A stretch of 64,000 nucleotides of DNA from Cryptomeria japonica. Taxonomy: Eukaryota > Streptophyta > Pinopsida > Cupressales > Cupressaceae. The translations under genes and the position numbers were made by a program. This document shows, piece by piece, positions 46,315 through 58,828 of the stretch (the first letter of the stretch is position 1; each line of letters opens with the position of its first letter). The stretch spans positions 127,271,140 to 127,335,139 of the forward strand of contig NC_081410.1 of assembly GCF_030272615.1 (NCBI RefSeq). Direction: 5' to 3'. Below the pieces are notes generated by a model. It did no database searches. It was not told the origin of the DNA and was given only the letters and a program-made list of their open reading frames with translations.

Positions 46315-47250
46315 ATGGTAGCTATTGTTTCCAAGAAGGAGAGTCTGAGATTTGATGAAACTAATTACTCTATATGGAAGAACCGGATGGAAGTCTACTT
46401 GAATTGTCTTGGAGAAGATTATTGGAAGATTACAAAGAATGCATATATTATTCCTCTGAATGATCCCGTTACTGTAGCTAAGATCAAATATACTAAAAAT
46501 AACATAAGAGCTAAAGAAGCATTGTTGAGTGACCTGATTGATGCACAGATGAGTAATGTGATGGGATTTCAGATTGTACATGAGATTTGGGAGAAGCTAG
46601 AAATCCTGTATGAAGGAGATAAACATGTGAAAGTTGCTAAATTGCAAAGATTGAAAGGAAAGTATGAGTTGTTGAGAATATTTCATCCTTTATGGCTAAA
46701 GTTAATTATCTTGTTCTGAACATCAGATGTGTCGGTGGAGTCCTTGAAGAAGATGATATTGTGGCTAAAGTGTTGAGATCTTTTCCTCCTACTTACAAAC
46801 ACAAAGTTGCTGCTATTGATGAGATCTAGACCATGACAATTGTGACAAGAGATATGTTGGTTGGTAAGCTTATTGTTTTTGAATTGAGCAAACTTGGTGA
46901 ATCACATGGCAAAACTGAGACTGCATTTAAAGTTACTATATCCAGGAAGCAGAAGTATGATCTGAGAGAAAGTTCAACTAGGGTTTCCAGATATGAAAGG
47001 GAAATGAGAGAGATGGAAGAACAAGAAAGAGAATTGGAAGATATTGGAGCACTTATTTCTAGAAGATTTCCTAAGGGAGATGGTAAGTATGAAGGGAAGT
47101 TGCCTTTGAAATGATTTTCATGCAATAATATTGGTCATTTTTCTTCTAGGTGTCTTGGAAGAGCAAAAAGAGTGTTAACGTATGATAAGCGTTATAAACC
47201 TAATTGAAAGTATAGATATTAAAAGAAGTGTTATTATGTTGTTGATGAAT
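46315..47250 (+). pseudogene. gag of E3
   Basis: The ATG at 46315 opens 134 codons with the copia Gag capsid pattern (FDETNYSIWKNRME, YWKITKNAY, IWEKLEILYEG). A frameshift near 46680 and a stop near 46829 follow; the frame resumes at 46833-47114 with LVGKLIVFEL and a charged helix rich in RE and EE. TGA at 47112-47114 replaces the first Cys of the zinc knuckle that continues FSCNNIGHFSSRC. Role as for E4 gag: particle shell and RNA binding. E3 and E4 Gag are clearly related but well diverged. Confidence 0.85.
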
Positions 47251-47297
47251 ATCTGACAGATGATGAGTTTGAGAAAGAGAATTCAGAAGATGAATTT

Positions 47298-48354
47298 GTG
47301 TTCATTTCTATTAAGGAAGATGATCCAGTATCTACTGATTCTACAAGTTGCATTGTTGAAGAGAAAGATTTGGCTACTAAAATTGATGAGAAAGATGAAT
47401 GGGTGATTGACAATGGTGGTTTACATCTCATGATAGGTTATAAAGGTAAATTTGTGAATATGGAGAAGTATGATGGTGATGTAGTGAGATTTGGAGACAA
47501 TAAAGCTTATGTAATCCATGGTAGAGGTTCTATTTCTCTTGATGGTAAGAATAATACGAATGATGTTTTATATGTTGAAGGTTTGAAGCATAATATTTTG
47601 AGTATTGGATAGATGGTTTATAAAGGATATGATTTACAATTCAAGAATGGGAAATGTAGCTCCGATATAGAAGTTGTGTCAGGAACTAAAACTAAATGTA
47701 ATATCTTTCATCTAAATGCTGGAGAGAAAATTTGTTTGATTGCTTAGATTGATGAGTTGGTTGTGGCATAGAAGGATGTGTCATGTTAATTTTGACTGCA
47801 TGATTAAGATTAGTTCTACTCAAGCTAATAAAGATCTGTCTAAGATAGTTAAGCCTACTTATTTGGCATGCAAAGAATGTTAATTGGGAAAGCAAACAAG
47901 AATTTAATTCAAGAGAAAATTGTATACATCTAATGGGTTATTAGATCTTGTGGATATTGATTTATGTGGACCTTCTAGGGTGAGAAGCTTGTAGGGAGAC
48001 AAATAATTTATGTTGCTAATTGATAACTATTCTAGGATGATGTGGGTCACCTTTCTAAGGGAGAAATTAGAAGCACTAGAGATATTCAAATTATTCAAAG
48101 CTAGAGTGGAGAAAGAGATAGGATTGAAGTTGAAGTGTCCAAGGTCTGATAGAGGAGGATAATTCACTTTTGGTGAGTTTAATTCTTTTTGTGAAGATCA
48201 TGGAATCAAGAGACAATTTTCTACTCCAAGAACCCCTCAGCAGAATGGAGTTGTTTAAACGAAGAACAAAATTGTTTTGGATGCTACTAGAAATATGATA
48301 ATTGAAGGAAATGTTCTACATATCTATTGGAGAGAAGTTGTTACACATTCAACC
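47298..48354 (+). pseudogene. Protease and N-terminal integrase of E3
   Basis: The protease motif is altered: WVIDNGGLHLM, with Asn in place of Ser and loss of the usual CSHHM. VEGLKHNILSIG then a TAG, then a reading with ACKEC*LGKQ (zinc site), VDIDLCGP (first catalytic Asp) and RSDRGG (second Asp). The third acidic residue is lost: after QQNGVV comes TAA where Glu is expected. The frame stops at TYWREVVT-type residues where E2 is inserted; the five bases caacc (48350-48354) are duplicated as taacc at 55099-55103. Confidence 0.85.
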
Positions 48355-49255
48355 TATTGGGATTCAAGAACACTGAGAGGGGGGGGGATCAATTTTCAGC
48401 CAGAAAAACAAATTTTAACTTTCTAGACCATGCATATATATACTGGTAAACAAATAAGCATATAACAAGAAGCAAATAAACCATCCACATAAATGAACAC
48501 CATAACACTTAGAATTTATATGTGGAAAACCTCAATGAGGAAAAAACATGGTGGGATTTGTGACCCACAATATCAGTTCACTGGCCATATGAAAAGATTT
48601 ACATATAATTGGGGCCTGCACTTGGAGGAAGGCACACTGCCTAGAGCATACTGCTCATTACTAAAGAGCCTCACTGACTACAAGCTTTCTGCCAAAGTAA
48701 ATTACTAAAAATGAACTCAGAATACATCTGCTATGCCAAATAGAGTTCCGGTTCTGGTTCTACTCTATACCGGTTCATAAACTCAGAACTACTACCAGTA
48801 TCTCTTCTCCTCCAAGAATTCTTTCCAAGCTATTTACAGAGCATTGCATGATATAGCATTCACATACAAAATAATCTCCATACATATATTTCGCATCATA
48901 CAGTTCTGCTATATGCTCCTATATCCACACATATCATATATCTTATTCCATTGCAAAAACAACCTAGCAGACTAACCTATATACCTAGTACAAATGATAT
49001 GCCTTATGTCGGCTTACAATACATTTACAATAATTTCGGTCTTGAAAATAGTAATTACAAAATAATTTAAGTAAATCCTCCTTGATGTTGGCTTCCAAAG
49101 AAGTATTGATATCGGTGTCGGTGCTGGTGTAGCCCTGAATGCTCCAAAGTCGGTATCTACCTATATATGCTTCCTAGTTCTGGTTTATCACTTCCATCAT
49201 ATCTTGTTGCCATCAATGAAAACAAAATGAATTCAATGAGTGTCAATTGCCAATA
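48355..49255 (-). repeat. 3' LTR of E2
   Basis: 901 bp; in plus orientation begins TATTGGGATTC (terminal TG mutated to TA) and ends TTGCCAATA (CA mutated). Hairpin remnant CCTGCACTTGGAGG at 48615-48628. Confidence 0.92.
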
Positions 49256-49269
49256 ATCTCCCCCTTTGG
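49256..49269 (-). promoter_or_regulatory. Polypurine tract of E2
   Basis: Minus-strand CCAAAGGGGGAGAT before the 3' LTR. An upstream, slightly altered copy (AAAGGAGGAGTATG) lies at about 49374-49387. Confidence 0.8.
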
Positions 49270-49445
49270 CATTGATGGCAACACTCATGTGAAAAATGGA
49301 TTCCCTGCCGATATGCTCCCCCTGAGCTGTATACTCCATCTGAAATGTGTTCCTTGATATTTTTCACATATGAACATACTCCTCCTTTGACATTAATGCC
49401 AAAGACCAGTGAAAGAATAAAAGAAATAAAATAATACTGTTAGTT

Positions 49446-52400
49446 TCACTGGAGCTTAGTCATCTTCAGAATTTGCGGATATGGCTTTTGCAATAACTGA
49501 AGATATGTATCCCAACCGGATTTAAAGGTATCAAAAATAGATGCAAGTCCACTTAGTAAGTGGGCAAGTGTTTCTTTCTCTTGGATATCTTTCGGTGTGG
49601 GTTTAGCTATCATATCCATGCACTCTTTCTTGTGAACACCCAATGAATCTAGTCTAGGACTTACCAATCCTCTTGGATTTCTTGCTCTCCTCATGATTTT
49701 ATCTCTCTCCTCAAAAGAAAAAAATTGGTTCTGCAAGGACAAAATTTGTCCATCAACAGATGTGGTTAGTGTAGTCAATCCATCAAAAGAGTTAGCAATT
49801 TTAGCCATCTTATCATATAACTCCTTCAATCTGCTATCTACACTAGCTGTAAAACTTTCTATGTTACAACACACTCTGTAGATATTTGTACATTGTTTTA
49901 AACAAACCTCAATAGGGACAAGTTTATCCTCAATTTTCTTCTTCCCTGTTTCTATAAGCTAATCAAAAGCTATTCTTTTTGTTGCTGTGAAATTGTCCAA
50001 AGCCTATCGGTCTTCTATCTGCCTCAGAGATTGAAAATTGTTGGATATGTGCTCTATTAGATTCTTGAGCTTACCGAAAGGGCTTGCTCCATCTTCAATC
50101 TGACAGTCAGGTAATAATCTGTGCAATACAGAGACTGATTGATCAGTTAATCCTTTATCTACAATACCTTCCATTAGTAATTTATGAGTAGCCATCATCA
50201 TTAATTCAGTTGGACTCAACTCAAAGACTAATTTCTTCTCAACCTGAGAAATGTCAATTGCCAAAACCATTGCCGGGGAATCAATTTTACCCGTCAGTAT
50301 GGACTCAGTGGCTTTTACCTTGTCCATCTCAACCTCTATTGAATCAATGGCTTTGCCACTTGGTGCAGTGTCAGTTACTGCCGGTGGATTATTGTCCATA
50401 GAATTTCCAATGTCCTGTACATTGCCTTGCTAAAAAATGGTCTGTGCCGGTACAGACTGTACACTCTCCTTAGCTACCGGTTGTGTTTGAGTATCTATAG
50501 TTACTGTCGGTTGTGTCAAAACTAGAGTTGAACCACCCAAAATACCTTTCCTTTTTGATTTGTCAGGAATAGTGGAAGATGTTACCCTTGCAAATTCTTC
50601 TTGAGATGTGAGAAAGTCTGGGTTTTTCTGAAAGAATTTGGTCTATCCCTTACTAGTCTCATTTACCACCTCATTTACTCTCCCCATCATAAGGCTTATC
50701 TATCGGGATTTACTCCTAAAGATTGTCCTATTTGCAGTGTCAATACATGTTTTCATTTCCTCATTATTTACATTACTACATAATTCCAAAAGTGAAACTT
50801 CTTTGATCTCCCTATCTCTCTTGACAACATCAAGTCTCCTAGCCTCAAGTTTATTATACAAGGATAAAGGTATCTCCTTCAAATTTTCAATTAATGATTT
50901 CTTATAGATGTCTATATACAACAAAATAGCCTCTTCTAATTCACTTTTCTCATTCTCTTCTAAATATTCATAATAATCAGATATATTTTTCAATATTCCA
51001 TCTTTTGTAATTTCATCAATAAGCTCAACACAGGTCATTGTGGTCTTACCAGTTCCACTATCATCACCCTTCTTCTTTTTTCTTGTGGTTGCCGATGTGA
51101 CTAGTTTCCTCTTATGTATAGGATTCCTTGCCAGTGGTGGAGGTGCAGTAGGCTTAGTTAAATTTCTAACAAGTCTCCTCCTAGGCTCTACCTTCTTTTT
51201 CTCTACTGGTGGTTTTACCACATTCTTCCTTTGTACCCTTCTGAAAGCCAGAGGTTCATTATCCTCAAGATCAGAGTTTGAAGTGATAGGGGAAATGTGA
51301 ACTTGTGGCTCCTTCACTTCTGCAGTACCAACCTCTGTCAGTTTAGCAATCTGTTTTGATTTAGAGCCCAACTGAGTGTCTATCTTATAAAGCACATCTT
51401 GTACATATGCAGACATCTTTTCTATTTTCTTTTTTCTTCTCTTCCTGTTAAAACTGGTTTCACTTCAAGAGACTTCTCTCTTGCTATGCCAAAATGTTCT
51501 GTCTTATCATCTAATGGGGCATCTAACAACATCTTTGCATAGAGTTCAAAAATGCTATCATCCACCTCATATCCAAGCTCAGTAACCTAGATTTGCCTAG
51601 GTTCAACTACTTCCATAAGAGTTTCATCAATTTTTATCATGAAACAGATATCAGTGGAATACTTCTCCACAATGTTCTTTGAAATTCTCTCACTTTTCCT
51701 CATGTTTTCTTGAAAAGTCTTAAAATAACTGCAAAGTTTCTCACCTCTGCCGGTACCAAGACCAGTGATAGCTTCCTTGATCTGCATACCTACCGGTATG
51801 TCATGAGCCCAATGCTTCTTCCATATACTGGGTAGCTCATTTAGGAAGTAAAGCATTAAACATACAATCAAGTTTCTATATCTAAAGGTGCCTTTCTTGA
51901 TTCCTTTGATCTTTCCAAGGTTTAACATCAACTCACTCCTCATCCACTCAAATAAATCATATTTCACATTATTCCTTAGCATCTGATATGCGGCATGAAT
52001 GCATGAACTAGAAATAGAATTCAATCGATTGGATTGAGTTACCTTGTAACCTATGATCATGCTTGCAAACTTTATATATGTGTCGGTGATTGTGCATATC
52101 CTCATTGATCTACTATCAGGTGTAGCACCAGTGAATTTTTTGACCTTTGTGTTGGAAATTTTCTTGCCAGGTTCTTGTCCAACCCTGGGTAAGCCGGTGA
52201 CAGCTTGAATTGCCTCATTCGTGATCATGTAAGACATATCTAGCCAAATAAATTCATTGTGAACCCTGCTCAGAACATATTTTTTCACCTCATCCTTGAA
52301 TTTCGGTATGTACAGAATACCAGTTAACCCTAGATCCTCAATTTCTTTGAATTCTGGTTTGATGGTTCTAGAGTATCCCAGTATCACGGATTGATACATA

Positions 52401-52621
52401 CTTTTGATGTCTTCAGTGCCCAAATCCTCAAGGGTGCAATGAATGTATGCCCTCACATCTTTAACATACATTACGTCATCAGGAACCCTAGAGAATGCTC
52501 TCGCAGAGTCTTCTTTTTTAGCAATTTTAGGAATCTCCTTAAAGAGTAACCTTAACCTATCCTTGACTTTGACAATGGTGAGATTTGCAATAAAAGTAGG
52601 AGCTGAAGATCCAGATGCCAT
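49446..52621 (-). pseudogene. ORF2 of E2: homologue of E1 ORF2
   Basis: Starts at ATG 52621 (MASGSSAPTFIANLTIV, close to the E1 start) and is open for 344 codons, then a TAG where E1 has Trp (QI*VTELGYE against TIWVTKMGYE), one frameshift between 51590 and 51416, then a single frame with a few stops to 49446, about 1,060 codons. Conserved with E1: VRAYIHC, VLSRVHNEFIWLD, ITNEAIQAVTGLP, NRLNSIS, KKGTFRYRNLIVCLML, a basic linker (TRKKKKG), DIYKKSL, LYNKLEARR, LMMGRVNE, and SPRLDSL near the C-terminus. The middle and C-terminal linkers differ strongly. This copy shows residues (FLNELPSIWKKHWAHDIPVG) across the position of the first E1 stop. Function unknown. Confidence 0.8.
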
Positions 52622-52975
52622 TTCAAAAAAATACTTGAAAGTAAATGCCAGTGAAAGATTGATAATTGTTCAAAATCTTTTTCACAATGCTTCTGCTCAC
52701 TCTTGACTCTTCTTTACTTCACTCTGAATGCTTGAATGCTCAATGAGTGAAAATGAATTCACTTACCCTCTTTTATCAGCGAATAAAACCCTAATTTTAT
52801 GTAATAAATGCTTCACCAACAACCCTATAGATGCCGGTTTCACAGTTATGTGCCGAGTGAACCTTCATCGATGATGAACACAATTCTCCAAATCTCTTTC
52901 TAGATCTTCTTAGATCTCTTCCGGGGCAATATGCAAAATTTAGCAATGACTTTGCCAACCCCTAAGGCTTATGCC

Positions 52976-54115
52976 TTAGTTACTGGTGGAATTTCCTGCC
53001 GGTGGAGGAATACTCTATTCTACCGATGGAGCTACCAGTATAGATCCATCTCCACTTGATTCTTCAGATTTTCTAATCCATCTCTTGGTGTGATCTTGTT
53101 GTATTTCATCTACCTTCTGCTTTACTTTCTCATTATATTTATCATTATTAACCGGTTGAGTCTTGCTTTTGCAATACTTAGCAATATGACCTATTTTGTT
53201 GCATGCATAACATGTAACATTGTTTTTATCAATTGCTTTGACATATTCAGTATCATTTCTTGACCTACAATGATTAGAAAAATGCCCAAACTTTCTACAT
53301 GTATGACATTTAACATTTATTCTGCAATCTTTTGATCTATGACCATATTTCTTGCAATTTGTGCATTGATTGGGAACAAAATTGTAGTTTTGATTTGCCT
53401 TATTTCTACATTGTTTAGTAATATGCCCAAATTTATTGCAAACAAAATATATACCATTGAATTTATAAGCATTAGATTGCCTTACCGGTTTCCTCTATTC
53501 TGATGAGTTCTGCATATTGGTTGTCTGATCATCATTTGCAGTACCAGAGCATTCACCTTGTACAAATCCAAGTCCTCTAGAATCATCAATCTATTTTTGT
53601 CTTTTCAATAATTAATCCAACCGTGCAACACTGATCCTAAACTTTTCTTTATACTCACTTGTAGTAATCAGATCATCTCTCAGAGTGGTTACTTGTCTTT
53701 CAAGTTCTTGTTCATTGTTCCAGGAGTCTGTCAAATCAATTCTCAACAAATTATTCTCATGAGTCAATCTGCCACATTCATCAAATTTGTTCTTCAAAGA
53801 GATAACAAGATTATTTTCTTTCTTCTTTCTATCCTCAATATCTTTTGATAACCTCATAGTCAGATCTTGCATTTCATTCTTCATGAGCATGTTTGCTTGA
53901 CTTATTTTCTGACATTGTTCCTTAAGAGCATTTTTATCCTCATCATCCGTTTGTTGCAAAAGTTCTTTTCTCTTGGCTTGAGCAGGTGATAACCTTTCTT
54001 GCAAGATAAGAATGAATTCATTTGCAAAATCCAATTCTTCTTGCAATTTCAAGTTCTTCATCCTTTCAGCATCATAATCCTCAAGAGCCATCTCAAGTTG
54101 CTTCTCCATAGCCAT
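52976..54115 (-). pseudogene. ORF1 of E2: Gag-like coiled-coil and zinc-knuckle protein
   Basis: ATG at 54115 (MAMEKQLEMALEDYDAER, matching E1 MENLMKQLEATLSDYDAEK). The frame is continuous to a TAA at 52976-52978, about 380 codons, with stops at 53612-53614 (LD*LL), a few codons later, near 53505 and near 53015. Coiled coil over the first 165 codons, then a GLGFVQGECSG motif and four knuckles (first with Tyr for Cys; then CTNCKKYGHRSKDC, CHTCRKFGHFSNHC, CYACNKIGHIAKYC). The fourth knuckle, degenerate in E1, is intact here. Confidence 0.8.
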
Positions 54116-54174
54116 GTTCAAATATTCCGGTTTCAGGATCTTCCTCAAGATGTTAAGCTTCTTTCGAGGTACCA

Positions 54175-54187
54175 AGCTCTGATACCA
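54175..54187 (-). promoter_or_regulatory. Primer binding site of E2
   Basis: Minus-strand TGGTATCAGAGCT, two bases after the 5' LTR; initiator Met-tRNA type. Confidence 0.9.
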
Positions 54188-54189
54188 AT

Positions 54190-55098
54190 TGTTGGGATTC
54201 AAGAACACTGAGAGGGGGGGGGGGTGTGAATTAGTGTTCTGCCGAAATAAACAGATTTTAACTTTCTAGACATGCATGTATATACCGGTAAACAAATAAG
54301 CATATAACAAGAAGCAAATAAACCATCCACATAAATGAACACCATAACACTCATAATTTATACATGGAAAACCTCAATGAGGAAAAACCAAGGCAGGATT
54401 TGTGGCCCACAATATTAGTTCATTGGCATATGAAAAGATATTATATATAATAGGGGCCTACAATTGTAGGAAGACACACTGCCTGGAGCATACTGCTCAT
54501 TACTAAAGAGCCTCACTGACTACAAGATTTCTGCCAAAGTAAATTACTAAAATTGAACTCAAGAATGCATTTGCTTTGCCAAATAGAGTTCCGGTTCTAG
54601 TTCTACTCTATACCGGTTCATAAACTCTGAACTGCTACCGGTATCTCTTCTCCTCCAAGAATGCTTTCCAAGCTATCTACATATCATTGCATGATATAGC
54701 ATTTGCATACAAAATTATCTCCATACATATATTTCGCATCATATAGTTCTGCTATATTCTCTTATATCCACACATATCATATATGTTATTCCATTGCAAA
54801 AATAACCTAGCAGACTGACCTATATACCTATTACAAATGATATGCCTTATGTCAGATTACAATACATTTACAAGAATGTCGGCCTTGACAATAGTAATTA
54901 CAAAATGATTTAAGTAAATCCTCCTTAATGTTAGCTTCCAAAGAAGTATTGATGTCGGTGTCGGTGTCGGTGTAGCCCTGACTGCTCCAAAGCTGGTATC
55001 TATCGGTATATGCTTCCTAGTGCTAGTTTATGACTTCCATCATATCTTGTTGCCATCAATGACAACAAAATTAATCCAATGAGTGTCAATTGCCAACA
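54190..55098 (-). repeat. 5' LTR of E2
   Basis: 909 bp, TGTTGGGATTC to TTGCCAACA in plus orientation. Hairpin CCTACAATTGTAGG at 54457-54470. GTCGGT is repeated three times in tandem at about 54955-54972. Confidence 0.93.
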
Positions 55099-55103
55099 TA
55101 ACC

Positions 55104-57110
55104 AGGTGCATGTAAAAGGTGATTCTGGTAAGACTCCTTATGAGTTATGGTTTGGTCATGTTCCTACAGTTAGATATTTCAGAATCTTCAGAAGCAAATG
55201 TTATATTAAAAGAGATGAGGATATAAGAAAATTTGATGCAGGATGTGATGAAGGAATCCTTTTGGGATATTATACTACTTAAGAGAAAAGCCTACCTGTG
55301 TTACAACAAAAGACTAAGAAAGATAGTGGAAAGTGTGAATGTGAAGGTTGATGAGAATCATGAGAAGCATATCAAAGCATGCAGATATGAGTCTGATGAT
55401 CATGATGTTACTTCAAAGCTAGTGCAGACTCTGAGTATGAAGCAGTGCAATCTAGAAGAGATAATAAATCCAAATGCTGCTGGCAGTGAAGAAGTTCAAG
55501 AGACTGAAAATCAGAATAATCAGAAAACTCCCATGTATGTAAGATTAAATCATTCAGAAAATCAAATTGTTGGTGATAAAAATAAAGGTGCGATGACTAG
55601 GAGAATAATTGTTGCTGAAACTTGTAAAGATGAAAATTACGTAAAATCTATGGAAGAAGGGTTAGATCAAATTGAGAAGAACAAAACATGGGAACTTGTT
55701 CCAAGACCTAAGGACAAGAATGTAATTGGTACTAAATGGGTGTTCTGGAATAATCTGAATGAAGATGGATAAGTTGTTAGAAACAAAGCAAGATTGGTAT
55801 GTAAGGGATATTCACAAATGGAAGGTATTGATTTTGAGGAGACTTTTGCTTCGGTAGCTAGAATTGAAGTTGTTAGACTATTTCTTGCATATGTTGCTCA
55901 TAAGAAATTCAAGGTATATTAGATGGATGTGAAGTCAACCTTTTTGAATGGTGAATTGGGAGAGGAAGTCTACATTGAGCAACCAGATTGATTTTCATTA
56001 ACAGATGAAGAAGACATGGTATGCATATTGAAGAAAGCATTGTACGGACTCAAACAAGCCCCTAGAGCTTGGTATGCTAGGTTGGACATGTATTTGATGA
56101 AGTTGGGATCCTATAAAGGTACTATTGATAGTAATTTGTACTTCAAGATTGATAATGATAATATTTTGATTGTTGAAGTCTTTGTTGATGACATTATTTT
56201 TGGAGGAGATGATGATTTAAGTAAGAAGTTTGCTGATGATATACAAAAAGAATTTGAGATGTCTATGATAGGTGAGATGAAATTCTTTCTGGGATTGCAA
56301 ATTACACAGATTGACAAAGGCATTTTCATATCTCAATCTAAGTATGTGAATGAATTGCTGAAGAAGTTTGGGTTAGATGATTCCAAACCTATTGGAACTC
56401 CTATGGTGATTGGATGTAAGATGAAAAAGGATGACGAATCTCTGAAGGCTAACCAAACCCTATATAGATCTATGATTGGTGGACTGCTATATTTGACTAA
56501 GACTAGACCTTTCATTATGAATGTTGTATGTCTTGTTGCAAGATTTCAAGCTGATCCTAAGGAAAGTTATGTTACAACTGTGAAGAGGATATTCAGATAT
56601 TTGAAGGGACCATTTGATTATGTTTTGTGGTATCCGAAGAATAATGATTTTGTTTTGAGTTCTTATACAAATGCTGATTTCGCAGGTGATGTCGATGTCT
56701 GGAAAAGAACTACTAGTGGAGCATTCTTTTTGGGAAAGAAGTTGGTTTCTTGGGCTGGTAAGAAGCAAGATGTTATTTCTATCTACTGCAGAAGTTGAAT
56801 ACATTTCTACTACTAGCAATTGTACTTAGGTACTTTGGATGAAGCAGATGATGAAGGATATTAGAGTTGTTTATATTGAGCCTACTATTATATATTGTGA
56901 CAATTCTAGTGCTATCAATATTTATAAGAATCGAATGTTGCATTCTAAGACAAAACATATATAAATCTTCATTTCATTTCTTGAGAGAGAATGTGAATGA
57001 GAAGGAAGTTAGATTGGAGTATGTACCTACAAAGGAACAAATTGCAAATATATTTACTAAGTCTTTGCCTACATAAACATTTCCATATCTGAGAGAGAAG
57101 TTAGGGGTGA
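55104..57110 (+). pseudogene. Integrase end, reverse transcriptase and RNase H of E3
   Basis: Continues the frame broken by E2: QVHVKGDSGKTPYELW, CDEGILLGY, a frameshift near 55275, then [63 protein letters not shown], the catalytic FVDDIIFGG near 56190, RSMIGGLLYL, TSGAFFLGKKLVSW, and RNase H (STAEVEYIS, IYCDNSSAI) in another frame to about 57110. Stops: TAA after NEDG, TAG in VY*MDVK, TGA after QPD, TAG before VLWMKQ. The 260-codon open piece 56016-56798 is the best preserved RT in the window. Confidence 0.9.
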
Positions 57111-57336
57111 TTTCCCCTCTTGGTATGAACTAGATGCATTGAGTTGCATCATTCTGGTGGACTTCATAGTCTTATTTTGATATCTAGGTTGATGAGTGGG
57201 TGTCGTTGCTTGAGGAGAGTAGTCAGTGTGTGATTTTGTTGTTCAGATTTGTGAGTTTGTTCTAAAGGGGAGAGATTATCTGTAAGGGAGAGAGAATAGA
57301 GAATAATGATTTGTATGCGTCTTTGGCATTGTTGTC

Positions 57337-57346
57337 AAAGGGGGAG
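57337..57346 (+). promoter_or_regulatory. Upstream polypurine tract copy of E3
   Basis: AAAGGGGGAG in the context TTGTTGTCAAAGGGGGAG, about 145 bases before the main tract. Confidence 0.6.
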
Positions 57347-57479
57347 AGATGCACGCGAAAACTATTTTATCTATCTAAGGTGGTGAGCTATGTGTGCATG
57401 ATATCAGGGGGAGATTGCTAGAGTTTCTTTCTTTCTTTGTCTTGATTATTTTTCACATTCATATGTTGCCATCAATGTC

Positions 57480-57490
57480 AAAGGGGGAGA
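57480..57490 (+). promoter_or_regulatory. Main polypurine tract of E3
   Basis: AAAGGGGGAGA before the 3' LTR start at 57492. Confidence 0.85.
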
Positions 57491-57491
57491 T

Positions 57492-58823
57492 TGTTGGATA
57501 TTAGAGTTGTAGGAATGTGTTATTGTCATTGATGTTAACATATTCCTATGTTGTAGTGAATTGGTTTATTGCAAAGAGTTGATTTAGATGATCTTTTTTA
57601 GATGAGATGATTTGGATTAATGGGTTTTAAGATACTTATCTTTAATTGATTCAGTATGAGTTTCAGTGTTCCGGAAGGTGGTTTGGTCGAGTTATGTGAT
57701 CCAGTGTGATGGTTGGTTTTTCTATTGGTTCTGTATTGCAGAGTTGTGATTTCTGGATTGTATTGCTCTAGAATTGATTCCTTATGTTGTAAAGATTTTG
57801 GAGAGTGTGTGGGACATTCATATGTGTCCTCTATTTAGGTGGTTCATCATTTGGAACTTCACAACTGTATCTTTCAGTTTGTCAGTTGGTGTTCTTGAAC
57901 TCTAGTGATGAAATAATGTTGATTCTTGTTATTTGAGTTGCTACAGTTATTGCGGTGGAATTCACATTTCTTGTTGATGTTCTCTGATCATGTTCTATGC
58001 ATTTTGGTGGCCCTCATTGATTGTGGTGTGCATTATTGAATATTTTATTGGTCTGGTGGTATTCTTCGTGTTATGCAACATATTTGGTGGTTTAGCATGT
58101 TGCAGATGATTTTAGCGAATTATTTGGTGGTGTTACATGTTTGGGGATTTGATTTGGGTCCATGTTCTCCTTGACGACATTATATTGGTTTGATTATGGA
58201 TTTATGCATCATGTGTAATTTTGTAATTAGGTCTTATGTGTTGAGCCGACCTTAAGGTTAAGGTTGATGATTTGTATAAATAAGCATTGTAGTTATGTAA
58301 GATGGGTGTCTGTGGTTGTATCTATGATCTTTGAGAGTATTGTATGTGCGAACAAGTGAATTTATCTTTTAGTAGTGGAGAAGAGAAGAAAAGTATTGGT
58401 GTGTAGACAGTGAGCTTAATCAAAACTGTAATTAGGATTTTGGGGATGCTATTCTTTTAGTTCATGTAATCTGGATTATTGTCTGATCTTTGTAAGGCAG
58501 TGAGCCTTCCCAGGATTGTTTCCCTTTGTTGTTTTTGAGCAGTGAGCTCTAGGTAGTGTTCTTGAATGCATGTGCATTCCCCATTGTAATATTTACGCAT
58601 ACTACTGCAGAGTATCATCATATTGTGGGTAGGTTCCCATTGTGGTTTTTCCCTTGACCAGGTTTTCCACATAAAAAATCTATGTGTTATGTGTGTTGTT
58701 GATGTGGTGTTTATCATTGCTATTGTTGTTCCTGATTAGATCTAAAGTTGAGACAATTTGTTTGTGTTTGGTGAAAAATGATTCACCCCCCCTCTTAGTT
58801 TTCCTACATTGTTGCTACCAACA
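57492..58823 (+). repeat. 3' LTR of E3
   Basis: 1,332 bp, similar to the 5' LTR throughout with scattered substitutions; hairpin GAATGCATGTGCATTC retained at 58564-58579. Confidence 0.95.
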
Positions 58824-58828
58824 GTACA

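Larger units (their letters stand above)
48355..55098 (-). mobile_element. E2: non-autonomous LTR retrotransposon with ORF1 and ORF2, nested in E3
   Basis: A 6.7-kb minus-strand element: 5' LTR 54190-55098, primer site 54175-54187, ORF1 54115-52976, ORF2 52621-49446, purine tracts, 3' LTR 48355-49255. It splits the integrase frame of E3 and generated a 5-bp duplication (caacc/taacc, one change). The same architecture as E1 and no Pol domain. The LTRs are of a different subfamily from those of E1 but share the terminal motif and cassette. Confidence 0.9.
44888..58823 (+). mobile_element. E3: Ty1/copia retrotransposon (Sirevirus-like), split by E2
   Basis: 5' LTR 44888-46258, primer site 46261-46273, gag 46315-47250, protease 47298-47612, integrase up to 48354, then the E2 insertion (48355-55098 plus duplicated taacc), integrase end from 55104, RT and RNase H to about 57110, two purine tracts, 3' LTR 57492-58823. 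The perfect target duplication gtaca (44883-44887 and 58824-58828) fixes the ends. Without E2 the element is about 7.2 kb. Many stops and frameshifts. Confidence 0.93.
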
